Assembly (NCBI RefSeq): GCF_042679085.1
Contig: NZ_JBHTLQ010000012.1
Coordinates: 28,188-92,187 of the forward strand
From: Phenylobacterium conjunctum
GTDB lineage: Bacteria > Pseudomonadota > Alphaproteobacteria > Caulobacterales > Caulobacteraceae
DNA: 64,000 nucleotides
Direction of reading: 5' to 3'
Shown: positions 1-8,010 of the stretch, in pieces
Numbering within the stretch: position 1 is the first letter of the stretch
Layout: every line of letters starts with the position of its first letter
Translations under genes and position numbers: made by a program
The notes under the pieces: model-generated
The model's input: only the letters and a program-made list of their open reading frames with translations
The model's database searches: none
What the model was told of the DNA's origin: nothing

Positions 1-197
1 CCGTGTTTGGCGAGGTCAGCTTGTCGGGCGATATCCGGCCGGTGAGCCGGATGGACAGCCGCCTCAAGGAAGCCGCGAAACTGGGGTTCAAGCGAGCCAT
101 CGCGCCGGCCGGAACCGACGGCGGACCGCTGAAGGTGATCGGGGTGACCCGGCTGGCCGACGCTATCCGTCGGATCGGCGAGAGCGACTGGGATTGA
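1..197 (+). CDS. radA: DNA repair protein RadA, C-terminal end (partial)
   Basis: Only the last 65 or so codons are present; the gene enters from the left edge and ends with TGA at 195-197. The visible residues (VFGEVSLSGDIRPVSR, then a lysine/arginine-rich helix and a VTRLADAI segment) match the end of the Lon-protease-like domain of RadA/Sms, a RecA-like ATPase that processes recombination intermediates and promotes branch migration. The RecA core and zinc finger lie outside the window. It sits 16 bases upstream of cvpA, and the order radA-cvpA-purF is common in Alphaproteobacteria. The identity is secure for a fragment because the GEVxLSGxIRPV motif is distinctive. Confidence 0.85.
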   Translation, partial: VFGEVSLSGDIRPVSRMDSRLKEAAKLGFKRAIAPAGTDGGPLKVIGVTRLADAIRRIGESDWD

Positions 198-213
198 GAG
201 CGTAGGCTGGACC

Positions 214-828
214 ATGTTCGACATCATCGTGCTCTCAATCCTCCTGGCATCGGCCGGCATCGGCTTCTGGAAGGGCGCCGCGCATGAAATGGTGGCGGTG
301 CTGTCGTTCCTGATCGCCGCCATCGTCGCGGTCTATGGCCTGCGGATCAGCGGCCCCATCGGCCGCAACCTCGTGGATCCCGACTGGCTGGGCACGGTGG
401 CCGGCATGGTCGCCACCTTCGCCCTGATCTATGGCGGCCTGCGGCTGGCGGGCGGCAGCCTGGCCAGCCAGCTTCAGCAGAGCCAGCTCCTGGGTCTGAT
501 GGACCGCACGGTCGGCCTGGGCTTTGGCCTGGTCCGCGCCTTCGTGCTGCTGGGCGCCTTCAACCTGGCGTTCACGGCCGCCACGCCGGCCAGCCTGATG
601 CCCAAGTGGCTGACCGATGCGACCTTTTACCCCATGACCACGGCGGCGGGGACGGTCCTGAAGACCTTCGCGCCCAAGGGCTGGAACATGGCGGGCAAGC
701 TGACCCCGGCCATTGCCGACGCTGTTCGTGACGGTTCCGCGAACAGCCCCCGTGACTCCGAAGGCGGCGAGGGCTATGACGCCCGCGACCGCGGTGAAAT
801 TGACGATCTGGTGGAGAAATCCCGATGA
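214..828 (+). CDS. cvpA: CvpA family inner-membrane protein
   Basis: A 204-residue protein with four hydrophobic segments in the first ~150 residues (about 1-20, 25-48, 62-85, 100-125) and a hydrophilic, acidic C-terminal tail. This is the layout of the CvpA/colicin V production family. In E. coli CvpA is needed for colicin V export, and related proteins help envelope stress tolerance; the molecular activity is not established. Its TGA stop overlaps the purF ATG in an ATGA arrangement, so the two are probably translationally coupled, as in the E. coli cvpA-purF operon. The start is the ATG at 214, just after radA. Confidence 0.88.
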   Translation: MFDIIVLSILLASAGIGFWKGAAHEMVAVLSFLIAAIVAVYGLRISGPIGRNLVDPDWLGTVAGMVATFALIYGGLRLAGGSLASQLQQSQLLGLMDRTVGLGFGLVRAFVLLGAFNLAFTAATPASLMPKWLTDATFYPMTTAAGTVLKTFAPKGWNMAGKLTPAIADAVRDGSANSPRDSEGGEGYDARDRGEIDDLVEKSR

Positions 829-2309
829 AATCCGTCCAGGATCGATGGCCCCACCGGGATCCGCTCGACGACACGCCCAGGCTCGAATGCGGCGTGTTCG
901 GGGTCTACGGCGTCCCCGAGGCCTCGGCCATCACGGCGCTGGGCCTGCACGCCCTTCAGCATCGCGGCCAGGAAGCCTGCGGTATCGCCAGCTTTGACGG
1001 CCAGGGGTTCCACACCGAGCGCCACATGGGCCACGTTGGCGACGCCTTCGCCGGCTCCGACCTCGTTGAACGCCTGCCCGGCCACGTCGCCATCGGCCAC
1101 ACCCGCTACTCCACCGCTGGCGGCAGCTTCATCCGTAACGTCCAGCCGATGTTCGCCGACCTCGAGTCCGGCGGCCTGGCCATCGCCCACAACGGCAACC
1201 TCACCAACTTCCTGACCCTGCGCCAGCAGCTGGTGGCCGAGGGCGCGATCTTCCAGTCGACCTCGGACTCCGAGGTGATCCTGCACCTGATCGCCCGCTC
1301 GCGCCGCATCCGCATGGTCGAGAAGTTCATCGACGCCCTGTCGCGCATCGAGGGCGGCTACGCCCTGGTGGCGATGTCGAACAAGAAGCTGATCGGGGTG
1401 CGCGATCCGCTGGGCATTCGCCCGCTGGTGCTGGGCGACCTGGACGGTCAGGCGGTCCTGGCCTCCGAGACCTGCGCCCTGGACATGATCGGCGCCAAGT
1501 TCGTGCGCGACATCGAGCACGGCGAGATGGTCATCATCGACCAGGACGGCATCGAGAGCCTGCGGCCCTTCCCGGCCGCCCGCGCCCGGCCCTGCATCTT
1601 TGAGTACGTCTATTTCGCCCGCCCCGATTCGGTGGTGAACGGCCGCTCGGTCTATGAGGTGCGCAAGCGCATGGGCCGACGCCTGGCCCAGGAAAGCCAC
1701 GTGGACGTCGACGTGGTGGTGCCGGTGCCCGACAGCGGCGTGCCGGCGGCCCTCGGCTACGCCCAGGAGACCGGCGTGCCCTTCGAGATGGGCATTATCC
1801 GCAATCACTATGTGGGCCGCACCTTCATCCAGCCGACCCAGGGCGCTCGCGAACTGGGCGTGCGCATGAAGCTGTCGCCGAACCGCTCGGTCCTGGCCGG
1901 CAAGCGGGTGATGCTGATCGACGACTCCATCGTGCGCGGCACCAACTCGGTGCGCGTGGTGCGCATGGTCCGTGAGGCCGGCGCCGCCGAGGTGCACCTG
2001 CGCTCGGCCTCGCCGCCGATCAAGTGGCCGGACTTCTATGGCATCGACATGCCGGACCGCGACAAGCTGCTGGCCGCCAACCACTCCGTCGAGGAAATCG
2101 CCAAGATCCTCGACGTGGATTCGATGGGTTACCTGTCCGTCGAGGGCCTCTACTGGTCGATGAACTCGGCGCCGCGGGACCCGGCCGAGCCGCAGTTCAC
2201 CGACCACTACTTCACCGGCGACTATCCGACCCGACTGCTCGACCGCGAGATCGCCGAGGGCCGCAACGACTCCGCCGATCGGCAGCTGTCGTTCCTGGTC
2301 GACGCGTGA
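825..2309 (+). CDS. purF: Amidophosphoribosyltransferase
   Basis: First committed enzyme of de novo purine synthesis: PRPP plus glutamine gives 5-phosphoribosylamine. The 494-residue length is normal. A short propeptide precedes CGVFGVYG, so Cys22 should become the N-terminal nucleophile of the class II glutaminase domain after processing. The glutaminase half carries HRGQEACGI and GHTRYST motifs. The C-terminal phosphoribosyltransferase half has the PRPP-binding motif VMLIDDSIVRGTNS near residues 362-375. It overlaps cvpA upstream by four bases and the transporter downstream by four. guaB and guaA lie elsewhere in this window, so several purine steps are nearby. Confidence 0.97.
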   Translation: MKSVQDRWPHRDPLDDTPRLECGVFGVYGVPEASAITALGLHALQHRGQEACGIASFDGQGFHTERHMGHVGDAFAGSDLVERLPGHVAIGHTRYSTAGGSFIRNVQPMFADLESGGLAIAHNGNLTNFLTLRQQLVAEGAIFQSTSDSEVILHLIARSRRIRMVEKFIDALSRIEGGYALVAMSNKKLIGVRDPLGIRPLVLGDLDGQAVLASETCALDMIGAKFVRDIEHGEMVIIDQDGIESLRPFPAARARPCIFEYVYFARPDSVVNGRSVYEVRKRMGRRLAQESHVDVDVVVPVPDSGVPAALGYAQETGVPFEMGIIRNHYVGRTFIQPTQGARELGVRMKLSPNRSVLAGKRVMLIDDSIVRGTNSVRVVRMVREAGAAEVHLRSASPPIKWPDFYGIDMPDRDKLLAANHSVEEIAKILDVDSMGYLSVEGLYWSMNSAPRDPAEPQFTDHYFTGDYPTRLLDREIAEGRNDSADRQLSFLVDA

Positions 2310-3304
2310 CGGCCAAGCCGGCGGGCCTGCTCGGCCGCCTGAAACCCGACTGGTACATCATCCTGATCGTCGGGATGGTGCTGCTGGCCAGCGTGCTGCC
2401 GGCGCGCGGCGCGGCGGTCCCGGTGTTCGACGTCGCCACCTCGATCGCCATCGGCACGGTGTTCTTCCTGCACGGCGCCAAGCTGTCGCGCGAGGCGGTG
2501 ATCAAGGGCGTCACCCATTGGCGGCTGCACCTGCTGGTGCTGGCCTGCACCTTCGCCCTGTTCCCGCTCCTGACCCTGGGCCTGTCGGCCCTGCCGGCCT
2601 GGATCACGCCCGTAAGCCTGGCGCCCGGCCTGATGTTCCTGGGCTGCCTGCCCTCGACCATCCAGTCTTCCATCGGCTTTACGGCCATCGCCCGGGGCAA
2701 TGTCGCCGCCACCGTGGCCTCGGCGACGGCCTCGAACCTGTTGGGCATCGCCATCACGCCGCTGCTGGCGGCGATGCTGATGCACGCCCAGGGCTCGGGC
2801 CTGTCCTTCCATTCGGTGCAGTCGATCCTGCTGCAGCTCCTGGCGCCGTTCGTCGCCGGCCAGCTGCTGCGCCCGGTGATCGGCGGCTGGATCAGCCAGC
2901 GCGCCAAGTTTCTGTCCTATGTGGACCGGGGCTCGATCCTGCTGGTGGTCTATTCGGCTTTCTCGGAGGCTGTGGTCGGCGGCATATGGAACCAGGTCGG
3001 AGCTCTGGACCTCCTGCGCCTGGGCGCTCTGTGCCTGGTCCTCCTGGGCGCGGTGCTTTTGGCGACCCTGATGGCGGCGCGGGCCCTGGGCTTCAACACC
3101 GAGGACGAGATCACCATCGTCTTCTGCGGGTCGAAGAAGAGCCTGGCGTCAGGGGTGCCGATGGCCGGGGTGCTGTTCCCCGGCGCGAGCCTGGGCCTGG
3201 TTCTCCTGCCCATCATGATCTTCCACCAGCTGCAGCTGATGGCCTGCGCCGTCATCGCCCAGCATTACGCAAAGCGGGCGGACAACGCGCCCGAGACCGT
3301 CTAG
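2306..3304 (+). CDS. Bile acid:sodium symporter (BASS) family transporter
   Basis: I start this gene at the GTG at 2306, which overlaps the purF stop (GTGA); the reading frame is open further upstream, but that part is purF coding sequence in another frame. The resulting 332-residue protein has about nine to ten hydrophobic helices and the family sequence LGCLPSTIQSSIGFTAIARG, typical of SBF-like/BASS transporters related to E. coli YfeH. Members are sodium-coupled carriers of organic anions; the substrate here is unknown. A later conserved helix contains EDEITIVFCGSKKSLASG, also typical. It was probably transcribed with purF, though no functional link to purines is evident. Confidence 0.85.
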   Translation: MTAKPAGLLGRLKPDWYIILIVGMVLLASVLPARGAAVPVFDVATSIAIGTVFFLHGAKLSREAVIKGVTHWRLHLLVLACTFALFPLLTLGLSALPAWITPVSLAPGLMFLGCLPSTIQSSIGFTAIARGNVAATVASATASNLLGIAITPLLAAMLMHAQGSGLSFHSVQSILLQLLAPFVAGQLLRPVIGGWISQRAKFLSYVDRGSILLVVYSAFSEAVVGGIWNQVGALDLLRLGALCLVLLGAVLLATLMAARALGFNTEDEITIVFCGSKKSLASGVPMAGVLFPGASLGLVLLPIMIFHQLQLMACAVIAQHYAKRADNAPETV

Positions 3305-3313
3305 ATCGAGCCC

Positions 3314-4036
3314 ATGACTGACAAGCTTCCCCTGGAGGGCAAGATCGCCCTCGTCACCGGCGCGTCCCGCGGCATCGGCCGGGCCTGTGCGCTCGCCCTC
3401 GCCAAGGCCGGCGCTCACGTCATCGCCACCGCCCGCACCCAGGGCGGGCTTGAGGATCTCGACGACGAGATCAAGGCTGCGACCGGCAAGTCGGCGACCC
3501 TGGTTCCCCTGGATCTGGCCAATGGCCAAGGCCTGGACCAGCTGGGCTTTGCGATCCATCAGCGGCACGGCCACCTGGACCTGCTGGTCCACGCCGGCGC
3601 CATCCTTGGCGGGCTGACCCCGGTCGCGCATATCGACACCGGAAGCTGGGACAAGATCGTCGCCACCAACCTGACGGCGGTCTATCGGCTGATCCGCTCC
3701 ACCGAGCCGCTGCTGAAGGCCGCGCCGGAAGCCCGGGCCATCTTCCTGACCACGGGCCGGGTCGCCCGTCCCAAGGCCTTCTGGGGGGCGTATGGGGCCA
3801 CCAAGGCGGGCATGGAGCACCTGGTCCGCACCTGGTCGGATGAGATCGAGAACACCAAGGTGCGCGCCGTCCTGGTCGATCCGGGCGCCATGCGCACCAA
3901 GATGCGCGCCGAGGCCATGCCGGGCGAAGATCCGGAGACCCTGCCCGACCCGTCGGAGATCGGTCCGCTGATCGTCGAACTGGCCCAGGCCGAGCTCGCG
4001 GTCCCGGCGGCTACCGTCCTTTTTTCGGCGCCGTAG
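3314..4036 (+). CDS. Short-chain dehydrogenase/reductase (SDR)
   Basis: A classical SDR of 240 residues. The cofactor motif TGASRGIG is at about residues 15-22, an NLTAVYR segment matches the family NxxA/NVxG region, and YGATKAG supplies the catalytic YxxxK. The residue 13 before the Tyr, normally the catalytic Ser, is Thr (LTTGR). The C-terminal VDPGAMRT matches the PG motif after strand six. Substrate unknown; it could be an oxidoreductase or a regulatory member of the family. It starts 9 bases after the transporter and its last 26 bases overlap the 3' end of der on the opposite strand. Confidence 0.88.
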   Translation: MTDKLPLEGKIALVTGASRGIGRACALALAKAGAHVIATARTQGGLEDLDDEIKAATGKSATLVPLDLANGQGLDQLGFAIHQRHGHLDLLVHAGAILGGLTPVAHIDTGSWDKIVATNLTAVYRLIRSTEPLLKAAPEARAIFLTTGRVARPKAFWGAYGATKAGMEHLVRTWSDEIENTKVRAVLVDPGAMRTKMRAEAMPGEDPETLPDPSEIGPLIVELAQAELAVPAATVLFSAP

Positions 4037-5618
4037 TCCGCGCCCGACTGGCGTTCTTGGGCTTCACCCCGGGGCGGGCCAGCTTCTGAGCCCGGCCCTT
4101 GGGGTTGGCCCCCTGCCCTTTAACCTTCGGCTTCACCGCCTTGGCCGGCGGCTTGGAGACGTGCGTCTTCGCGGCCCCGGCCTTGGCCCTGGCGGCGGCC
4201 GCGGCCGTCGTCTTGGCGGCCAGACCGGTCTTGGCCTTGGTGCGGGTCTTGCGCTCCGGACCGGACTGGCTCCCGCCAGCGGCTTCCCCCTCGGCGAAGG
4301 GGTTCTTGTTCGACTTCACCGTCAGCCGCATGGGCACGCCGGGCATGTCGAAGCTCTCGCGCAGCGAGTTGATCAGGTAACGGCGATAGTGGTCCGGCAG
4401 CTGGTCCGCGCGGCTGGCGAACATGACGAAGGTCGGCGGCCGGGCCTTGGTCTGGGCCATGTACTTCGGCTTCACCCGGCGACCGTTCACCGCCGGCGGC
4501 GGGTGGCGCTGGATGGCCAGCTGCAGCCAGTCGTTCAGGTCGCGGGTCTTGACCTTGGTCGACCAGTCCGCGTGGGTCTTGAACACCGCCGGCATCAGCC
4601 GGTCGAGGCCCCGGCCGGTCTCCGCCGACAGGGCGATCACAGGCGCGCCCTTGAGCTGCGGCAGGTGGCGATAGGCCTCTTCGACGATCTCGCTCATCTT
4701 GATGGTCGGATCGTCGATCAGGTCCCACTTGGTCAGGCAGTAGACCAGGCAACGGCCTTCGCGCTCGACCAGATCGGCGATCTGCAGGTCCTGGATCTCG
4801 AACGGGTGTGTGGCGTCCATCACCAGGATCACCACCTCGGCGAAGGTGATGGCGCGGATGGAGTCGGCGGTGGAGAGCTTTTCCAGCTTCTCCTGGACCC
4901 GGGCCTTGCGGCGCAGGCCGGCCGTGTCGACCAGCCGGACCGGACGGCCGTCCCACTCCCAGTCGACGGGAATCGCATCGCGGGTGATGCCGGCCTCGGG
5001 GCCGGTCAGCAGGCGGTCCTCGCCGATCAGCTTGTTGACCAGGGTCGACTTGCCGGCGTTCGGCCGCCCGACGATGGCGATGCGGATCGGCTTCTCGCCC
5101 TCGGCCTCGCCGCCCAGATCGCCCTCGTCATTGAGCGCGGACACGGCGGCATAGAGGTCGGCCATGCCTTCGCCGTGCTCGGCGGAGATGGCGATCGGTT
5201 CGCCCAGGCCCAGGGCGAAGGCTTCATTGACGCCGTCGTCGCCCTTTTTGCCCTCCGCCTTGTTGGCGGCCAGGATCACCGGCTTGTCCCGCTTGCGCAG
5301 GATCTCGGCGAACACCTCGTCCATGGCGGTGACGCCATCGCGGGAGTCGATGACGAACAGGGCCACGTCGCACTCGTCGATGGCCAGTTCGGTCTGGGCG
5401 CGCATCCGCGCCTCCAGACTGTCGTCGGTGACGTCCTCGAAGCCGGCGGTGTCGATGAGTTCGAGGTCGATGTCCCCGATACGTCCCGTGCCGAACCTGC
5501 GGTCGCGGGTCACGCCCGGACGGTCATCGACGATGGCGAGCTTCTTGCCCGCCAGTCGGTTGAACAGGGTCGACTTTCCGACGTTCGGACGCCCGACGAT
5601 GGCGAGCCTGAGCGGCAT
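4011..5618 (-). CDS. der: Ribosome assembly GTPase Der (EngA)
   Basis: Essential double-GTPase for 50S subunit maturation. Two Era-like G domains in tandem: the first P-loop GRPNVGKST at residues 9-17 with DTAGF at 56-60 and NKAE near 119; the second P-loop GRPNAGKST at 184-192 with DTAGLRRKA and TKWD. A KH-like domain follows (residues ~355-440). From about residue 452 to 535 there is an 84-residue Lys/Ala/Pro-rich basic tail, absent from E. coli Der, which presumably binds rRNA (inference). The stop is TAG at 4011-4013. It is last in a yfgM-bamB-der operon, the same order as in E. coli. Confidence 0.96.
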   Translation of the reverse strand: MPLRLAIVGRPNVGKSTLFNRLAGKKLAIVDDRPGVTRDRRFGTGRIGDIDLELIDTAGFEDVTDDSLEARMRAQTELAIDECDVALFVIDSRDGVTAMDEVFAEILRKRDKPVILAANKAEGKKGDDGVNEAFALGLGEPIAISAEHGEGMADLYAAVSALNDEGDLGGEAEGEKPIRIAIVGRPNAGKSTLVNKLIGEDRLLTGPEAGITRDAIPVDWEWDGRPVRLVDTAGLRRKARVQEKLEKLSTADSIRAITFAEVVILVMDATHPFEIQDLQIADLVEREGRCLVYCLTKWDLIDDPTIKMSEIVEEAYRHLPQLKGAPVIALSAETGRGLDRLMPAVFKTHADWSTKVKTRDLNDWLQLAIQRHPPPAVNGRRVKPKYMAQTKARPPTFVMFASRADQLPDHYRRYLINSLRESFDMPGVPMRLTVKSNKNPFAEGEAAGGSQSGPERKTRTKAKTGLAAKTTAAAAARAKAGAAKTHVSKPPAKAVKPKVKGQGANPKGRAQKLARPGVKPKNASRARTTAPKKGR

Positions 5619-5632
5619 GGCGTCCTTATGTC

Positions 5633-7045
5633 CTAGCGCAGCGCGATGAGTTGAGCCTCATCCGTCGCAAAATAGAGGGTTCCGTTCAGGGCGATGGGGC
5701 CGATCAGCAGCGGCGACTTCACCTGGACGGACTTCTCGACCACGCCGGTCTTGGCGTTGAGGGCCACGATCTCGCCGGTGTCCGAGCCGATCACCAGGCG
5801 GCCATTGGCCAGGATCGGGCTGGACCACACGGGCCGCACGATCTTGCTCTTCTTGTTCGTGCTCTTGCCGAAGCGGTTGAAGAAGGAGCCGCCGCCCTTC
5901 TTCACACGATCGATGTTCAGGTCGCGGATCCAGTAGACTTGGCCGGTCTCGCGGGCGGCGCAATAGATCTTGCCGTCCTTGCCCACCACATAGACCACGT
6001 CGCCGGCCGCCCAGGGGGTCGTGATGCCGGTGATGGGCAGGGTCCAGCGGGCCTGGCCGGTGCGCAGGTCGGTGGCGGCGAAGACGCCGGAGTGGCTGAC
6101 CGCGAAGACCTCGCCCTGAAAGATCACCGGCCGGCCCGGGATGTCGCGAATTTCCGACAGGGCGTTGGTGCGGCTGGCGCGTGACAGGGCCTCGTTCCAC
6201 AGGTCGTTGCCGTTGCCGGTGCGCAGGGCCACCAGTTCGCCGGAGCCAAAGGCGGCGACCACGGTGTCGCCCGACACCGCCGGGCTGGAGGCGGCCAGGA
6301 TCCGCGCGGATTCGGACAGCGCCTGGTAGTTCCAGCCCTCAACGCCGGTGGCGGCGTCAAAGGTCATCAGGGTGTTGTCGATGGCGACGGCGAACATCCG
6401 GCCGCCGGAGACGGTGGGCGCGCCATGGATCGGCTGTTCCGTGGGCTTCTTCCAGACCACGGCGCCGGTGTCGGCGTTCAGTTCAGCGACGAAGCGGTAG
6501 CCGGAGGTGACGTAGAGCTTGCCGTCAGCGATCGCCAGGCCGCCGCCAAAGGCTTCCTTGTCGCGCTTGCTGCTGGGACGCAGGTCCACGCTCCAGACCG
6601 TGGCGCCGCTCTGGGCGTCCATAGCCGAGACGCGGGCCTCGCCGTCCATCACATAGATCTTGCCGTTCACGGCCACCGGCGGCGCGGTGACGTGCGCGCC
6701 GCGATTGGACTTCTGGCCGAAGCCCTTGCGCCAGGCGACGTCCAGGGCGCCGCCAGCCGCCACATGCTCGACCGACTGCTCCGGCGTTGCGCCCGGCAGG
6801 GCCCATTCGGAGATCGGCTTCGGATCGGGCAGGAAGAAGTCGGCGCCCTTCAGGCCTTCAGCGGCCTCGACCTTGTCATCGAAGGCGACCACGGCGACCC
6901 GCTGACCTTCGGAGGCGGTCTCCTTGGGGCCGTCCTTTTCCTTGTTGAACGGATTGATCCGGCCGACGGTGGAGCAGCCGGTTGCGGCGACCGACACCGT
7001 CAGCATGAGGGCGAGAAGGCCGTTGCGGCGCAGGGTCGTCATCAT
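5633..7045 (-). CDS. bamB: Outer-membrane assembly lipoprotein BamB (PQQ-like beta-propeller)
   Basis: A 470-residue lipoprotein: a short basic start, a hydrophobic stretch, and lipobox AATGC with the lipidated Cys at residue 24. The mature part contains repeated propeller blades of the type GKIYVMDGEARVSAMDAQSGATVW and FAATDLRTGQARW, as in BamB/YfgL. BamB supports insertion of beta-barrel proteins by the BAM complex. Two ATG codons open the gene (7045 and 7042); the ATG at 7045 overlaps the yfgM stop, so they are probably coupled. It is longer than E. coli BamB (about 390 residues), with an extra acidic linker after the lipobox. Context yfgM-bamB-der supports the name. Confidence 0.93.
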   Translation of the reverse strand: MMTTLRRNGLLALMLTVSVAATGCSTVGRINPFNKEKDGPKETASEGQRVAVVAFDDKVEAAEGLKGADFFLPDPKPISEWALPGATPEQSVEHVAAGGALDVAWRKGFGQKSNRGAHVTAPPVAVNGKIYVMDGEARVSAMDAQSGATVWSVDLRPSSKRDKEAFGGGLAIADGKLYVTSGYRFVAELNADTGAVVWKKPTEQPIHGAPTVSGGRMFAVAIDNTLMTFDAATGVEGWNYQALSESARILAASSPAVSGDTVVAAFGSGELVALRTGNGNDLWNEALSRASRTNALSEIRDIPGRPVIFQGEVFAVSHSGVFAATDLRTGQARWTLPITGITTPWAAGDVVYVVGKDGKIYCAARETGQVYWIRDLNIDRVKKGGGSFFNRFGKSTNKKSKIVRPVWSSPILANGRLVIGSDTGEIVALNAKTGVVEKSVQVKSPLLIGPIALNGTLYFATDEAQLIALR

Positions 7046-7815
7046 TGAGCGGTCGGGGCCTGCTGTTGCGAACCGGAAGGAACAAGGCCGGGAACGGCCG
7101 CGCCGGGAGCCAGCGGGGTCGGCGGCGGAAGAGCGATGGCGGCCTTGACGGCCGCGGGAACGGCCTTGGCGGACCCGGAGTCGATCAGCGACTTGGCGGC
7201 GTTGGCCCGGGCGCGGGCGCCCTCTGAGGCGTCAGGCATGAGCGAGATGACCACGAAGTCACCGCGGGCGCCAGCCAGATCCCCGGCCATCATCTTGGCG
7301 AAGGCCTGGGCTTCGCGCGCTTGGGCGCGGTAGGGGCGACCTTCCTTCAGGAGCGGATCGAGCCGCGTCTGAATGTCCTTGAGCGGCGCGGTGTCCAGCA
7401 GGACGAAGACCGCCTTCAGGCGCGCGGCGTCGCCGAGGATGGGATTCGGCGCGGCTTCGGCCGCCTCGTCGAACAGCTTCACGGCTTCCTGCGGCTTGTT
7501 CGCGGCCAGCTTCGCGCCGCCCAGCTGCTGCAGGGCCAGCGACTTGTAGGCCTTGGACGGCGACTTGGCGACCTCGCCGAACAGGCGGTCCGCCTCATCA
7601 TTGCGACCGGCCTGATAGGCCTCAAGGGCCTGGGCGTAGGTCTCGGACGCCTTGTTGGTGGCCTTGGTGGTGTAGCTCTGCCAGCCCCAGACACCGAGGG
7701 CGATGATCAGGGCCGCGCCAAGCACTCCGGCCACCCAGGGCAGAGCCTTGATGGCCAGTTCGCGATAGCGCTCTGCACGGAGCTGCTCCTCGACCTCGTC
7801 AAAGACATCGACCAC
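7042..7815 (-). CDS. YfgM-like tetratricopeptide membrane protein
   Basis: A 257-residue type II membrane protein: cytosolic start VVDVFDEVEEQLRAERYREL, one membrane helix at about residues 25-46, then a periplasmic TPR-like helical domain (AxxxYAQALEAYQAG, LALQQLGGAKLA, AARLKAVFVLLD) and a Pro/Ala-rich tail. This is the layout of YfgM, which in E. coli associates with the SecYEG translocon and periplasmic chaperones. The best start is the GTG at 7813-7815, which places the conserved DEVEEQL segment at the N terminus. It is first in the yfgM-bamB-der operon, four bases overlapping bamB. The C-terminal 45 residues are low complexity and probably disordered. Confidence 0.85.
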   Translation of the reverse strand: MVDVFDEVEEQLRAERYRELAIKALPWVAGVLGAALIIALGVWGWQSYTTKATNKASETYAQALEAYQAGRNDEADRLFGEVAKSPSKAYKSLALQQLGGAKLAANKPQEAVKLFDEAAEAAPNPILGDAARLKAVFVLLDTAPLKDIQTRLDPLLKEGRPYRAQAREAQAFAKMMAGDLAGARGDFVVISLMPDASEGARARANAAKSLIDSGSAKAVPAAVKAAIALPPPTPLAPGAAVPGLVPSGSQQQAPTAQ

Positions 7816-8010
7816 TTGGGGAAACTCCGCACGAACCGCGCCAGGGAATAGAGCGGCGGAACCTATAGCGGCGGAGGCCCCGCCGCAACGGTGGGGGTTT
7901 CATCCGCGAACATCCAGTTTTCGGCTGGCGCCCCCACGAGTCGAAGGGGTAGCCATCAAGAATGGCGGAAGAGCGGCGCCGGAACAGCCGCCGGTTTCGG
8001 AGGAGCGCCC

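Noticed and set aside
774..2207. Open frame of 477 codons opposite purF
   Set aside because: Shadow of purF with a His/Val/Gly bias and no domain.
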